From contig NZ_VRKO01000010.1 in NCBI RefSeq assembly GCF_012271765.1, positions 380,884 to 444,883 on the forward strand: a DNA stretch of 64,000 nt, in the 5' to 3' direction. The DNA comes from Erwinia rhapontici. GTDB taxonomy: Bacteria > Pseudomonadota > Gammaproteobacteria > Enterobacterales > Enterobacteriaceae. Positions 1-8,370 of this stretch are shown piece after piece (position 1 is the stretch's first letter; every line of letters starts with the position of its first letter). Position numbers and translations under genes: made by a program. The notes below the pieces were generated by a model that worked only from the letters and a program-made list of their open reading frames with translations, was not told the origin of the DNA and ran no database searches.

Positions 1-136
1 TGAGGAACAGGGCAGACGACAGTCCGGTAAAGCCTCCGCCAATGATGCAGACGTCGCAATGTATATCCCCGTCCAGCACCGGCCAGGGATCGTGCGGATT
101 CGTGGTGGCGGCATAATAGCTGTTGATATGTTCCAT
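1..136 (-). CDS. puuB: Gamma-glutamylputrescine oxidase, N-terminal fragment (runs off left edge)
   Basis: Only the first 45 codons are in the window; the rest lies to the left. The translation begins MEHINSYYAATT and reaches the flavin/Rossmann motif IIGGGFTGLSSALFL. This matches the start of E. coli PuuB, the FAD enzyme that oxidises gamma-glutamylputrescine to the aldehyde and H2O2. The ATG is preceded by a good Shine-Dalgarno (AAGGGAGA). It is the third gene of a puuD-puuR-puuB transcript, 57 bp after puuR. In E. coli puuC lies between puuR and puuB; here it does not. The assignment rests on the short N-terminus and the strong context. Confidence 0.88.
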   Translation of the reverse strand, partial: MEHINSYYAATTNPHDPWPVLDGDIHCDVCIIGGGFTGLSSALFL

Positions 137-193
137 CTCTTCTCCCTTAATCACTGCCTCAGAGGCGATCGGAAACAGCATCGCCTCTGGCCG

Positions 194-751
194 TCAGAAT
201 GTGGCCGGGGTATGTGCGCTGATAATGCGGCAGGGCCGCGTGGACGAATTGGTAAAGCTGTGCGGTTTGCCGGTATCAATCACATAGCTCTGCCCGGCGT
301 GAAGTGCGAAATGCTGGCCGCTGATCGTCAGAATGATTTCGCCTTCCAGCAGCGTGCCGGTCTCTTCCCCCTGATGGCGGATTTTTTCGCCGGTGGTGGC
401 GCCGGGTTCGTAGGTTTCCAGCAGCATCGCCAGCGTGCGCTGAGGATTGCCATTGTGGATCAGACGCAGCGATACGCCCTGACTGCCGATATCGATCAGC
501 TCATGGGCATCGATCACCACCTTTGGCGGTTCATCCTGCACTTTTTCGGCAAAAAACTCGGACAGCGACAGGCCGTATACCTTGAGAAGTTTTTGCAGCG
601 TGCTGACGGCCGGACTAACTTTGTCCTGTTCAATTGTACTGATGGCGCTGTGCGTCAGGCCGGAAAGCTCCGCTACGCGACGTTGTGACAATCCCATCTG
701 TTGCCGGATTTCGGATAGGCGCCGTCCCGGTGCCAGCGTGGTTTCACTCAT
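194..751 (-). CDS. puuR: PuuR, putrescine-responsive transcriptional repressor
   Basis: 185 residues, the same length as E. coli PuuR. An N-terminal XRE-type helix-turn-helix (residues 8-62, with LSQRRVAELSGLTHSAISTI) is followed by a C-terminal cupin domain (about 110-180, with HQGEETGTLLEGEI and GKPHSF). In E. coli this protein represses the puu genes and is relieved by putrescine. Its ATG overlaps the puuD stop by 4 bp (ATGA), so the two are translationally coupled. It is expected to act on the divergent puuD/puuA intergenic region at 1513-1733. I did not find an operator there that I could defend by eye. Confidence 0.95.
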   Translation of the reverse strand: MSETTLAPGRRLSEIRQQMGLSQRRVAELSGLTHSAISTIEQDKVSPAVSTLQKLLKVYGLSLSEFFAEKVQDEPPKVVIDAHELIDIGSQGVSLRLIHNGNPQRTLAMLLETYEPGATTGEKIRHQGEETGTLLEGEIILTISGQHFALHAGQSYVIDTGKPHSFTNSSTRPCRIISAHTPATF

Positions 752-1512
752 TGCTGCGCGTCCTTTTTTGATGCCGCGCAGGCGGCGAGAAAGCCTTCAA
801 ACAATTGACGTGACAGCGCCGAGCTGTCGCTGTGCCATTCCGGATGCCACTGCACCGCCAGCGCAAACGGGTGCTGGCGATGGCTGACAGCCTCGATTAG
901 CCCGTCTCCGGCACGCGCCTCAATGCGCAAGGCATCACCCGGCGAACGGATACCCTGCTGGTGCAGGGAGTTAACCCAAAATTTTTCACAGTGATTCACC
1001 AGCGGTGCCAGCAAGCCTCCAGGTTCCACCCAGACTTCATGCGCCGGCGCATATTGCTGGTCCAGCGACAGTTCCTCGTCCTCACGATGCTCCTGAAGGC
1101 CCGCAACCTGATGTAACTGACGGTGCAGCGTACCGCCGGTGGCCACCACCAGCTCCTGTAAGCCGCGACAAATCGCCAGCAACGGCATCTGGTGGTCCAG
1201 CGCATAGCGGATCAGGGCAAAGGAGAGCGTATCGCGGCCGGGATCGGCCAGGGCTTCTTTGCCGCTCTCGCCGTAGTGGTGGGGTTCAATATTGCTGGGG
1301 CTGCCGGTCAGCAGAATGCCGTCCAGCACCGCCATAGCATTGTCTAACCGCTGAGGAGCGGACATTAGTCCGTGGGGCAGGGCAAGTGGGATACCGCCAG
1401 TCGATAAAATGGCATCAAGGTATTTGTTATGCACCATCTGCGTCGGGTGGCCGCCCATGTTGGTCTGGCACATCACCACGCCAATCAACGGCTTGTCAAA
1501 AATAATGCCCAT
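748..1512 (-). CDS. puuD: Gamma-glutamyl-gamma-aminobutyrate hydrolase
   Basis: 254 residues, equal to E. coli PuuD. It hydrolyses gamma-glutamyl-GABA to glutamate and GABA, the last step of the glutamylated putrescine route, in the cytoplasm. It is a class I glutamine-amidotransferase fold: the nucleophile cysteine is in AICRGLQEL (about residue 115) and the catalytic histidine and glutamate are in QWHPEW. The start is the ATG at 1512, with AGGAGGAATTG just upstream; an in-frame TTG one codon earlier is unlikely. It is first gene of the puuD-puuR-puuB transcript, divergent from puuA. Confidence 0.95.
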   Translation of the reverse strand: MGIIFDKPLIGVVMCQTNMGGHPTQMVHNKYLDAILSTGGIPLALPHGLMSAPQRLDNAMAVLDGILLTGSPSNIEPHHYGESGKEALADPGRDTLSFALIRYALDHQMPLLAICRGLQELVVATGGTLHRQLHQVAGLQEHREDEELSLDQQYAPAHEVWVEPGGLLAPLVNHCEKFWVNSLHQQGIRSPGDALRIEARAGDGLIEAVSHRQHPFALAVQWHPEWHSDSSALSRQLFEGFLAACAASKKDAQQ

Positions 1513-1651
1513 CAATTCCTCCTCACGCTGGTCAATATATCAACCATTCGAGCCCGGAATGGCCGAAAACTGTGCAATATATTTTCAATCTAGCAATCAG
1601 GTGCTTAATATTCAAACGCAATAAGCGCAAATATAAAGCGCATAGTTACAT

Positions 1652-1680
1652 TTGCACACTTTTTGTGTTGGCGCTATGTT
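1652..1680 (+). promoter_or_regulatory. Candidate sigma70 promoter of puuA
   Basis: A -35 like TTGCAC (1652-1657) and a -10 like TATGTT (1675-1680) are separated by exactly 17 bp. The position is 54 bp upstream of the puuA ATG, in the puuD/puuA divergent region. PuuR control is expected by analogy with E. coli. The call rests on pattern only. Confidence 0.5.
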
Positions 1681-1733
1681 AAGAGGGTGGCTGTTATTTT
1701 GAGCAGTATTCAACAACCTGAAAAGGTGATGCG

Positions 1734-3149
1734 ATGACCAATATTGTCGAAGTTGAAGACTTCACGCGGCACAGTGAAGAAAAACGAACCAGCGCGTTCC
1801 AGAATGAAGTGAAAGCTTATCTGGAACGCCATCCTGAAACGCAGTATGCCGATATTCTTCTTAATGATTTAAATGGGGTGTTTCGCGGTAAACGTATCCC
1901 CATCGCCAGTCTGACAAAACTTGATAAGGGTTGCTACTTCCCGGCATCGGTCTTCGCCATGGATATTCTGGGCAATACCGTTGAAGAGGCTGGACTCGGC
2001 CAGGCGCTGGGCGAACCCGATAACCTTTGCATGCCGGTTGAAGGCACCTTAACCCCCTCTGCGGCGGACCCGCACCATCTGGCACAGGTTCTGCTGACTA
2101 TGTGTAATCAAGATGGCACTCCCTTTGACGTTGAACCCCGAAACGTACTCAATCACCTCTGGCAGCGACTGCGCAATCGAGGTTTGTTTCCGGTGGTAGC
2201 GGTAGAGCTGGAGTTCTATCTGGTCGACAAGCAGCGTGATGCGGAAGGCGATATTCAGCCACCGTGTGCGCCGGGCAGCGACGAACGCAGCATGCAGAGC
2301 CAGGTCTATTCTGTCGATAATCTTGACCATTTCTCAGCGGTACTGGGTGATATCGATTCCCTGGCGCATTTACAAGGGATACCGGCTGACGGTGCGCTGG
2401 CGGAAGCGTCACCGGGGCAGTTTGAAATCAACTTGCATCACACCCGCCATGTGCTCAATGCCTGCGATCATGCTGTACAGCTAAAACGCCTGGTGCGCCA
2501 GGTTGCCGAGCAGCACGGGATGAATGCCACCTTTATGGCAAAACCTTACGAGGCCTATGCGGGCAGTGGCATGCACGTGCATATCAGCATGCTGGATGCG
2601 GCCGATCATAATGCTTTTGCCAATGACGATGGCAGCGATTCGCCGCTGCTGAAGCGCGCGCTGGCGGGCATGATTGACCTGATGCCTGCATCAATGGCGC
2701 TGCTGGCCCCAAATGTGAACGCTTATCGCCGTTTTCTGCCGGAGGCGTTCGTTCCGCTTCAGGCATCGTGGGGCCATAACAACCGTACCGTGGCCCTGCG
2801 CATCCCCTGTGGCGATCAGCAAAACCATCGCGTGGAATATCGTGTCGCCGGGGCGGACGCTAATCCTTATCTGGTGATGGCGGCCATTCTGGCAGGCATA
2901 TTACATGGGCTGGACAATCAATTACCTTTACCTCCTGCGGTCAAAGGTAACGGACACGAAGCGGAAGGGAACCCGCTGCCGATCCGCCAAAGCGATGCGC
3001 TGAATGCCTTTGAGCAAAGCCATCAGATACAGGCATTATTGGGCACGCGTTTTGGTTTTGTCTGGCATCAGTGTAAGCACCATGAACTGATGCAGTTTGA
3101 ACGGTTGATCACCACCACGGAGATTGACTGGATGCTGAAAAATGCCTGA
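1734..3149 (+). CDS. puuA: Glutamate-putrescine ligase
   Basis: 471 residues (E. coli PuuA is 472). It joins glutamate to putrescine using ATP, the first step of the Puu pathway. It belongs to the glutamine-synthetase fold: metal and substrate motifs are visible as VELEFYL, ASPGQFEIN, GSGMHVHIS, NNRTVALRIP and RVEYRVAGADANPYL. The ATG follows AAAAGGTGATGCG, a good ribosome site. It is transcribed alone and divergently from puuD. Unlike E. coli, where the importer gene puuP is linked to puuA, the next gene on this strand is the plaP-type importer 470 bp away. Confidence 0.96.
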   Translation: MTNIVEVEDFTRHSEEKRTSAFQNEVKAYLERHPETQYADILLNDLNGVFRGKRIPIASLTKLDKGCYFPASVFAMDILGNTVEEAGLGQALGEPDNLCMPVEGTLTPSAADPHHLAQVLLTMCNQDGTPFDVEPRNVLNHLWQRLRNRGLFPVVAVELEFYLVDKQRDAEGDIQPPCAPGSDERSMQSQVYSVDNLDHFSAVLGDIDSLAHLQGIPADGALAEASPGQFEINLHHTRHVLNACDHAVQLKRLVRQVAEQHGMNATFMAKPYEAYAGSGMHVHISMLDAADHNAFANDDGSDSPLLKRALAGMIDLMPASMALLAPNVNAYRRFLPEAFVPLQASWGHNNRTVALRIPCGDQQNHRVEYRVAGADANPYLVMAAILAGILHGLDNQLPLPPAVKGNGHEAEGNPLPIRQSDALNAFEQSHQIQALLGTRFGFVWHQCKHHELMQFERLITTTEIDWMLKNA

Positions 3150-3160
3150 AAATCCCTGTA

Positions 3161-3183
3161 CCGGGTGTGACTGTCACGCCCGG
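3161..3183 (+). terminator. Inverted repeat after puuA, possible terminator
   Basis: CCGGGTGTGAC and GTCACGCCCGG form an 11-bp stem with one G-T pair, 12 bp after the puuA stop. Only a weak T-rich stretch follows (CTCTTTGTTTC), so termination may be partial. Confidence 0.45.
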
Positions 3184-3432
3184 CTTACTCTCTTTGTTTC
3201 AATAAATTGTAACTGAAACTCTTAGGGGCTTGTCATTGCGCCTTACTTTGGTGCAGAATGTGCGCCCTGCAAAATGATACCTGTAAACCGACGCTTTATT
3301 TCCTGGCGGCGGTATTTTTTTATCTGTCGGTCAGCAGGCAACACAACTTTCGCATTTTAAAGAGGCCGGTCCAGAACCGGATAGATATTCGCTTTTAAAT
3401 ACACTTTGACGTGTTTTATTGAGGAAACAAAC

Positions 3433-3630
3433 ATGGGGCTTCACCATCTTACTCCAGCGTCTGCTGGGAACCGTCAGCGCGATGACTACGGCGCCACAGC
3501 AGGTGATACCTTCACGCCTGCCTGTTCTTCCCAGTATCCTCTTTCGAAAAGCTATCGCACGATGCATAGCTCCCCTGTGGTTCAACCCAGAACGGTTGAT
3601 GCTGTGGGGAGGCTAAATCATGTCGTTTGA
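3433..3630 (+). CDS. Putative translated leader ORF (uORF) overlapping the plaP start
   Basis: 65 codons starting [16 protein letters not shown]. The ATG has a strong ribosome site (GAGGAA, 6 nt upstream). The stop TGA at 3628-3630 lies 11 nt inside plaP in another frame, so ribosomes finishing this ORF pass straight over the plaP start. I do not recognise the peptide in any family, and the composition is not obviously that of a folded protein. A second frame (from a TTG at 3419, ending at 3616) is also open. Its position across the plaP ribosome-site hairpin suggests a regulatory role, which is inference. Confidence 0.4.
   Translation: MGLHHLTPASAGNRQRDDYGATAGDTFTPACSSQYPLSKSYRTMHSSPVVQPRTVDAVGRLNHVV
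3570..3611 (+). promoter_or_regulatory. Nested hairpin sequestering the plaP ribosome-binding site
   Basis: CTCCCC (3570-3575) can pair with GGGGAG (3606-3611), which is the plaP Shine-Dalgarno itself. Inside it TCAACC (3582-3587) pairs with GGTTGA (3594-3599) around loop CAGAAC. Ribosomes translating the leader ORF 3433-3630 would open it. The pairing is seen in the sequence; the regulatory effect is inferred. Confidence 0.5.
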
Positions 3631-4987
3631 TACGCTCAATTCAGCCGCCCAGCCGCGTGCAAAACTGAAAAAAACGCTGACGTTACTGCCTGTTGTGATG
3701 ATGGGTCTGGCTTATATGCAGCCAATGACTTTATTTGATACGTTTGGCATTGTTTCTGGCCTGACAGATGGCCACGTCGCGACCGCGTACGCCTTTGCGC
3801 TGATTGCTATTCTGTTTACCGCACTGAGCTACGGCCAGTTGGTTCGTCGTTTCCCGTCTGCGGGATCGGCCTATACCTATGCGCAGAAAGCGATCAGCCC
3901 GCACGTCGGCTTTATGGTCGGCTGGTCTTCGCTACTTGATTATCTGTTTATGCCGATGATCAATATCCTGCTGGCGAAAATATACTGGGAAGCACTGGTC
4001 CCTGGCATTCCATCGTGGATCTTTGTGATCTTGCTGGTGGGCTTTATGACCCTCTCCAACCTCAAAGGTATTAAAACCGTTGCCAACTTTAACAGTGTAA
4101 TTGTTGTGCTGCAGGTAGTGGTGATGGTGGCGATCATGGCGATGGTTGTCTGGGGTGTGGCGCACGGTGAAGGCGCAGGCACGCTGGTCAGCAGCAAACC
4201 GTTCTGGTCAGAAAATGCCAATGTGGTGCCGATGATCACTGGCGCGACGATACTCTGTTTCTCCTTCCTTGGTTTTGACGGTATCAGTTCACTGTCGGAA
4301 GAGACCAAAGATGCAGAGCGCGTTATCCCGAAAGCGATCTTCCTCACCGCACTGATTGGCGGCGTCATCTTTATTGTGGTGTCCTATTTCCTGCAGTTGT
4401 ATTTCCCGGATATCTCGCGCTTTAAAGATCCGGACGCATCACAGCCGGAAATTATGCTGTATGTGGCAGGTAAAGCCTTCCAGTTCGGTATCCTGATCTT
4501 CTCCTGCGTGACGGTACTGGCTTCTGGTATGGCGGCGCATGCGGGCGTGTCACGTCTGATGTATGTGATGGGCCGTGATGGGGTATTCCCGGTACGTTTC
4601 TTCGGTTATATCCATCCGAAATGGCGTACGCCAGCACTGAACGTGCTGCTGGTCGGGGTGATCGCACTCTCCTCAATCACCTTCGATCTGGTGACGGCAA
4701 CGGCGCTGATTAACTTTGGTGCGCTGGTGGCGTTTACCTTCGTTAACCTGTCGGTGATTTCTCAGTTCTGGATCCGTGAGAAGCGTAACAAGACCTTGAA
4801 AGATAACTTCAAGTTCCTTGTGCTGCCGCTGATGGGTGCACTGACAGTGGGTGCACTGTGGGTGAATCTGGAAGAGAGCTCCATGGTGCTGGGCCTGGTC
4901 TGGGCCGCGATTGGTCTGCTGTATCTGGCCTTTGTCACCCGCAGCTTCCGTAATCCGGTGCCACAGTGCAGTGAAGATTTGATGTAA
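3620..4987 (+). CDS. plaP: Putrescine importer PlaP (APC family)
   Basis: 455 residues, about 12 membrane helices, inner membrane. It is nearly colinear with E. coli PlaP (YeeF), the low-affinity proton-motive-force-driven putrescine importer: shared stretches include [50 protein letters not shown] and [20 protein letters not shown]. Location next to sbcB also matches E. coli, where plaP is near sbcB. The ATG has GGGGAGG 7 nt upstream, buried in a hairpin. It sits between puuA and sbcB, linking putrescine uptake to the Puu pathway. PuuP is a close paralogue, but the sequence and the sbcB neighbour favour PlaP. Confidence 0.9.
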   Translation: MSFDTLNSAAQPRAKLKKTLTLLPVVMMGLAYMQPMTLFDTFGIVSGLTDGHVATAYAFALIAILFTALSYGQLVRRFPSAGSAYTYAQKAISPHVGFMVGWSSLLDYLFMPMINILLAKIYWEALVPGIPSWIFVILLVGFMTLSNLKGIKTVANFNSVIVVLQVVVMVAIMAMVVWGVAHGEGAGTLVSSKPFWSENANVVPMITGATILCFSFLGFDGISSLSEETKDAERVIPKAIFLTALIGGVIFIVVSYFLQLYFPDISRFKDPDASQPEIMLYVAGKAFQFGILIFSCVTVLASGMAAHAGVSRLMYVMGRDGVFPVRFFGYIHPKWRTPALNVLLVGVIALSSITFDLVTATALINFGALVAFTFVNLSVISQFWIREKRNKTLKDNFKFLVLPLMGALTVGALWVNLEESSMVLGLVWAAIGLLYLAFVTRSFRNPVPQCSEDLM

Positions 4988-5015
4988 ACCCTCGTGGGTG
5001 CATCATTCTCTGTGA

Positions 5016-5044
5016 GGGCGGGCCGCTGTTGGGTCCGCCCTTTT
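5016..5044. terminator. Terminator between convergent plaP and sbcB
   Basis: GGGCGGGCC and GGGTCCGCCC form a GC-rich stem around GCTGTT, followed by TTTTC on the plus strand. It sits in the 61-bp gap between the two convergent genes and probably serves plaP, perhaps also sbcB. Confidence 0.8.
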
Positions 5045-5048
5045 CATA

Positions 5049-6491
5049 TCAGGACACCAGTTCCCGCGCGTACTCAAACAGCGCTTTCAGCTGATCCAGC
5101 TTCGCCTGTTCCCCTTCGTACTGATTAAACAACATTTCCAGTTCCTGAATATAATTCTGCACCCGCTCAGGATGCAGCACTTCGCGACGATGCTGCAGCC
5201 AGCGTTTCTGCTCGGCATCATCCAGCGTGCCGGGGAAGTTACGTGCGCGATAGCGGAACAGTAACTTCTCAATGCGTGCATCATTGAATGCTAAATCCAG
5301 CGCCGGAAGATTCTCCGGCACGGTCTGACGAATAATATTCATCGCATTGCGGTCGGCATCGCTAAAGAAGCCGTTATAAATCTGGGCATCCACATCTTTG
5401 GAGGCTTTGAACGGTTCGGCATCGGCATACAGCGCCACCACTTTCTCGCGTACCTCAGGGTGTTGGCGCAGCAGGGCGAGATTATTCAGGCAGTGCTGAC
5501 GGTCAATCCCAATGCGTTCCGCATCTTCCGGACGAAGGGTATTCGCCGGGGCAACTACCGGGCACTTGTTAATATGAACCAGCTTCAGTGGCACCGGGGC
5601 AGCATCACCGAGCTCACTGCGCGGGGTATACAGCCGCTCACGCAGTTCATCGGCGCTCAGGGTGAGTAGGGGGGTCATATCACCGCCCAGATCGCAGGTG
5701 ATCAGGGCATTGCGATTATCGGGATGCCAGGCCAGCGGGGCAATCCAGCTGGTGTTACCGCGAGCCGCGCCAAACATGCCGGAAATATGCACCAGGGGTT
5801 TCATCTGCGGAATATCAACCAGCGCGCTGATTTTTTGCTTATTACGGTGGCTGAACAGGAAGTCATACAGGCGTGGCTGCTTCTCCTTGACCCGTTTTGC
5901 CATCGCAATGGTGGCATAAACATCCGACATCGCATCGTGGGCGTTTTCATGGGCAACACCGTTGGCTTTGGTCAGGTGTTCAAGGCGGAAGCTGGGGAAG
6001 CCGTCCTCGTTTTCAGGCCATTCGATGCCTTCCGGGCGCAAGGCATAGCAGGCACGCATCACATCCAGCAGGTCCCAGCGGCTATTGCCGTACTGCCAGC
6101 TCCAGGCGTAGGGATCGTAAAAGTTACGATAGAACAGATTGCGGCTGACCTCATCGTCAAAGCGCACATTGTTATAGCCCACCACACAGGTGTTGGGTTC
6201 GCTGAACAACTGATGAATACGGCGGGTAAATTCCGCTTCACTGACACCGCGAGCACGCGCAATTTGCGGCGTGATGCCGGTGATCATCACGGCTTCCGGC
6301 TGTGGCAGATAGTCATCCGCAGGCTGACAGTAAAATACCTCGGGCTCGCCCAGGATGTTGAAATCCATATCGGTACGGATGCCCGCAAACTGCGCAGGGC
6401 GGTCCAGCGAGGGGCTTTTACCGAAGGTTTCGTAATCGTGGAAAAGGAAGGTGGGTTGGTTGGCTTTGTCTTTCACTGTTTCGCTGTCCAC
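5049..6491 (-). CDS. sbcB: Exodeoxyribonuclease I
   Basis: 480 residues from the GTG at 6491. A second in-frame GTG at 6476 would give an N-terminus (KDKANQPTFLF) aligning end to end with E. coli ExoI, so the true start is uncertain by five codons. The enzyme degrades single-stranded DNA 3' to 5' and acts in recombination and mismatch repair. The DEDDh nuclease domain is clear: HDYETFG (exo I acid pair), NNVRFDDEV, and HDAMSDVYATI near residue 185. The C-terminal ExoI-specific domain is full length. Transcribed alone, convergent with plaP. Confidence 0.96.
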   Translation of the reverse strand: MDSETVKDKANQPTFLFHDYETFGKSPSLDRPAQFAGIRTDMDFNILGEPEVFYCQPADDYLPQPEAVMITGITPQIARARGVSEAEFTRRIHQLFSEPNTCVVGYNNVRFDDEVSRNLFYRNFYDPYAWSWQYGNSRWDLLDVMRACYALRPEGIEWPENEDGFPSFRLEHLTKANGVAHENAHDAMSDVYATIAMAKRVKEKQPRLYDFLFSHRNKQKISALVDIPQMKPLVHISGMFGAARGNTSWIAPLAWHPDNRNALITCDLGGDMTPLLTLSADELRERLYTPRSELGDAAPVPLKLVHINKCPVVAPANTLRPEDAERIGIDRQHCLNNLALLRQHPEVREKVVALYADAEPFKASKDVDAQIYNGFFSDADRNAMNIIRQTVPENLPALDLAFNDARIEKLLFRYRARNFPGTLDDAEQKRWLQHRREVLHPERVQNYIQELEMLFNQYEGEQAKLDQLKALFEYARELVS

Positions 6492-7272
6492 TTCTGTTTG
6501 TTAACTCTCTGAAAATGTAGTGTTTAGCATAATGTCTAAACCCTGCTTCGTTCACGCTCATTCACTGCGGTTGGCTTCAGTCTATGCAATATCGTGTACA
6601 TAGTGGGTAAAGAATCCCTGAAACCACGTGTACAGAAAATTATTATGGCTCTCAGCGACACTAAACTCTGTGCGTTACATGGTAAACCATAATTGGGGCG
6701 TCCTGAAGCGGTAGACGCTGATGGCCTTGGCGTTCGCATGTAAAAGAGATAAACCATAATGATAATGATTTATGCAACATGTTTGGGGTACATAACAGTA
6801 ATAATGAGTACTGGTCTAAGCCAAAAAGGCTCGATGCCTCACGAACGACATGAGTTAGTTTTGTCCGGGAAGGTATTAATGGTAACAATGGTTACGCTGT
6901 GGCATTGCTGGCATGGTCACGACAAAAGGACTGAACTTTAGTAGAGGGCGGGCTATAAACTTGATGGAAGAAACTGACTCTTACTCAGTTTACAGCAATC
7001 CTGATATCGCGGAAGAAGGGCATCGAAAGTACATATTGAGATTACGAGTAGTTGGAACGACATTTCCCTGTAGCTATTTTGAACGTTTTTGCGGATTGAT
7101 TGCTATTAATGATGAGTAAATTATACTAATGCTGTTGAAATAGTAAGTGGCCTTGGTGGGTCATATTAAGTTAAGTGCTAAGGAGAGGCGCCAAACCATC
7201 GTAATATATTACGATCGAATCAAGAGGCAAAGTATTATGGAGGCGGGAATTGGCCGGCCCCCTTGGTTTTAC
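6492..7272. other. AT-rich, gene-poor stretch between sbcB and the acyltransferase
   Basis: About 780 bp with no ORF I can assign. Short open frames exist: one starting near 6964 encodes about 51 residues beginning MEETDSYSVYSNPDIAEEG, which I do not recognise and which has no strong ribosome site. Base composition is lower in GC than both flanks. E. coli has sbcB and dacD adjacent, so this stretch with the next gene looks like an insertion with decayed edges. It contains a perfect 18-bp palindrome at 7198-7215. Confidence 0.5.
7198..7215. repeat. Perfect 18-bp palindrome
   Basis: ATCGTAATATATTACGAT is a perfect palindrome, 58 bp downstream of the acyltransferase stop. It could be a protein-binding site or the scar of an integration event; nothing else in the sequence settles which. 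Confidence 0.5.
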
Positions 7273-8370
7273 CTATTTTATTTTTCTACTTAACCTAATA
7301 AATGGTTGTTCAATGATTTTATTGGTGAAGTATGATAATAATATTATTAAAGCCATGATTACAGGCAGTAATGCCGAAAATGTGTATAAGTATGGTAGTG
7401 ATGTTTCTTGTAATTTGAAAACTGAGAATGCGTAATAAATAATTATTCCATGGGTCAGGTAAAAACTATAGCTCATATCACCAAGTACGACCAATCCTTT
7501 TGCTCTCAGCAATCCTAACATATCGTTGCCAGAACATACTAATATAAAAAGCATACCAACAATTATCATTTGTGCGTATGAGTAACTATCAGTTAACAGG
7601 AATGATAATGTTGTTATTATCAGAGAAAGCAAACCTGCCAACGAGGAGTTTATGATTTTAGAATATTTCTCTGAAAAATACCAGCAGGCACCGCCAATAG
7701 CAAATAGTATGAATAATTTATTGAAAATAATAGTATTTTTATGGAAGTAATTTAAAACGAAAAAGAAGGGAATCGAAGATACAATCGAGATTAAGCTAAG
7801 TTTTCTAGAGATTAATATATATATTATAGGGAGTGAGAAGTAAAATATAGCTTCATAAGCTAACGTCCATTGAGCTCCAGCTATGACTCTTCCGATATTA
7901 AAGCCAGAAATCGGAGAAAGGATAAAACTAAAACCATGTCGTAAAGAATTAATAACATCGTGGTAGTTTGTGGTATGTTTGTTTAAACATAAAAAAGTAA
8001 TATATATTAGAATTATTAACAGTAGGTACATCGGGTACACTCTTAGTACTCTGTTAATTAATAATTGTACCCATGACACCTTGGTTGAAGAAATTTTCTT
8101 GATGAATAAATAACCAGTGATCATGAAAAATAAAGACACTGGTATTGAACCTAGATTGCTGACCAACCTGTCATTGGGCCTCGCCCATCCACCTTCAGTT
8201 TTCCAGTAATATGTGAGTATAAAATGGTGGATAAAAACAAGGGGTGCCAGAAGTCCTCTGAAAGCATCAAGCAATTCGTTTCTATAGCTTGGTTTATAAT
8301 ATTTACCCAGTACTTTTATTGAGATAAACAATAAAAAAATAAAATTCAAGAGGAAAATGAAAATCGCCAT
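7273..8370 (-). CDS. Acyltransferase family 3 membrane protein (OafA-like)
   Basis: 365 residues, about ten hydrophobic segments, inner membrane. Motifs of Acyl_transf_3 proteins are seen in order: FRGLLAPLVFIHH near residue 38 with the catalytic histidine, SLFFMITGYLFIKK, NRVLRVYPMY, QWTLAYEAIFYF, SFYLTHG and the C-terminal IEQPF. The family acetylates or acylates O-antigen, exopolysaccharide or other surface sugars; the substrate cannot be told here. Codon use is strikingly AT-rich compared with neighbours, and it sits alone between sbcB and dacD, which suggests horizontal acquisition. A (CCAAA)8 repeat lies 112 bp upstream of its start. Confidence 0.88.
   Translation of the reverse strand: MAIFIFLLNFIFLLFISIKVLGKYYKPSYRNELLDAFRGLLAPLVFIHHFILTYYWKTEGGWARPNDRLVSNLGSIPVSLFFMITGYLFIKKISSTKVSWVQLLINRVLRVYPMYLLLIILIYITFLCLNKHTTNYHDVINSLRHGFSFILSPISGFNIGRVIAGAQWTLAYEAIFYFSLPIIYILISRKLSLISIVSSIPFFFVLNYFHKNTIIFNKLFILFAIGGACWYFSEKYSKIINSSLAGLLSLIITTLSFLLTDSYSYAQMIIVGMLFILVCSGNDMLGLLRAKGLVVLGDMSYSFYLTHGIIIYYAFSVFKLQETSLPYLYTFSALLPVIMALIILLSYFTNKIIEQPFIRLSRKIK

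Noticed and set aside
1005..1337. Plus-strand frame opposite puuD
   Set aside because: It is fully antisense to the clear amidotransferase gene and has no recognisable features.
3270..3290. Sigma54-like TGGTGCAGAATGTGCG in the plaP upstream region
   Set aside because: GG-N10-GC spacing is present but the -12 box is GTGCG, and no NtrC site of correct spacing is seen (GCGC-N9-GTGC instead of N7).
3419..3616. Second open frame before plaP from a TTG
   Set aside because: The TTG lies two bases upstream of the only strong ribosome site, which instead suits the ATG at 3433; kept only as a remark in the leader entry.
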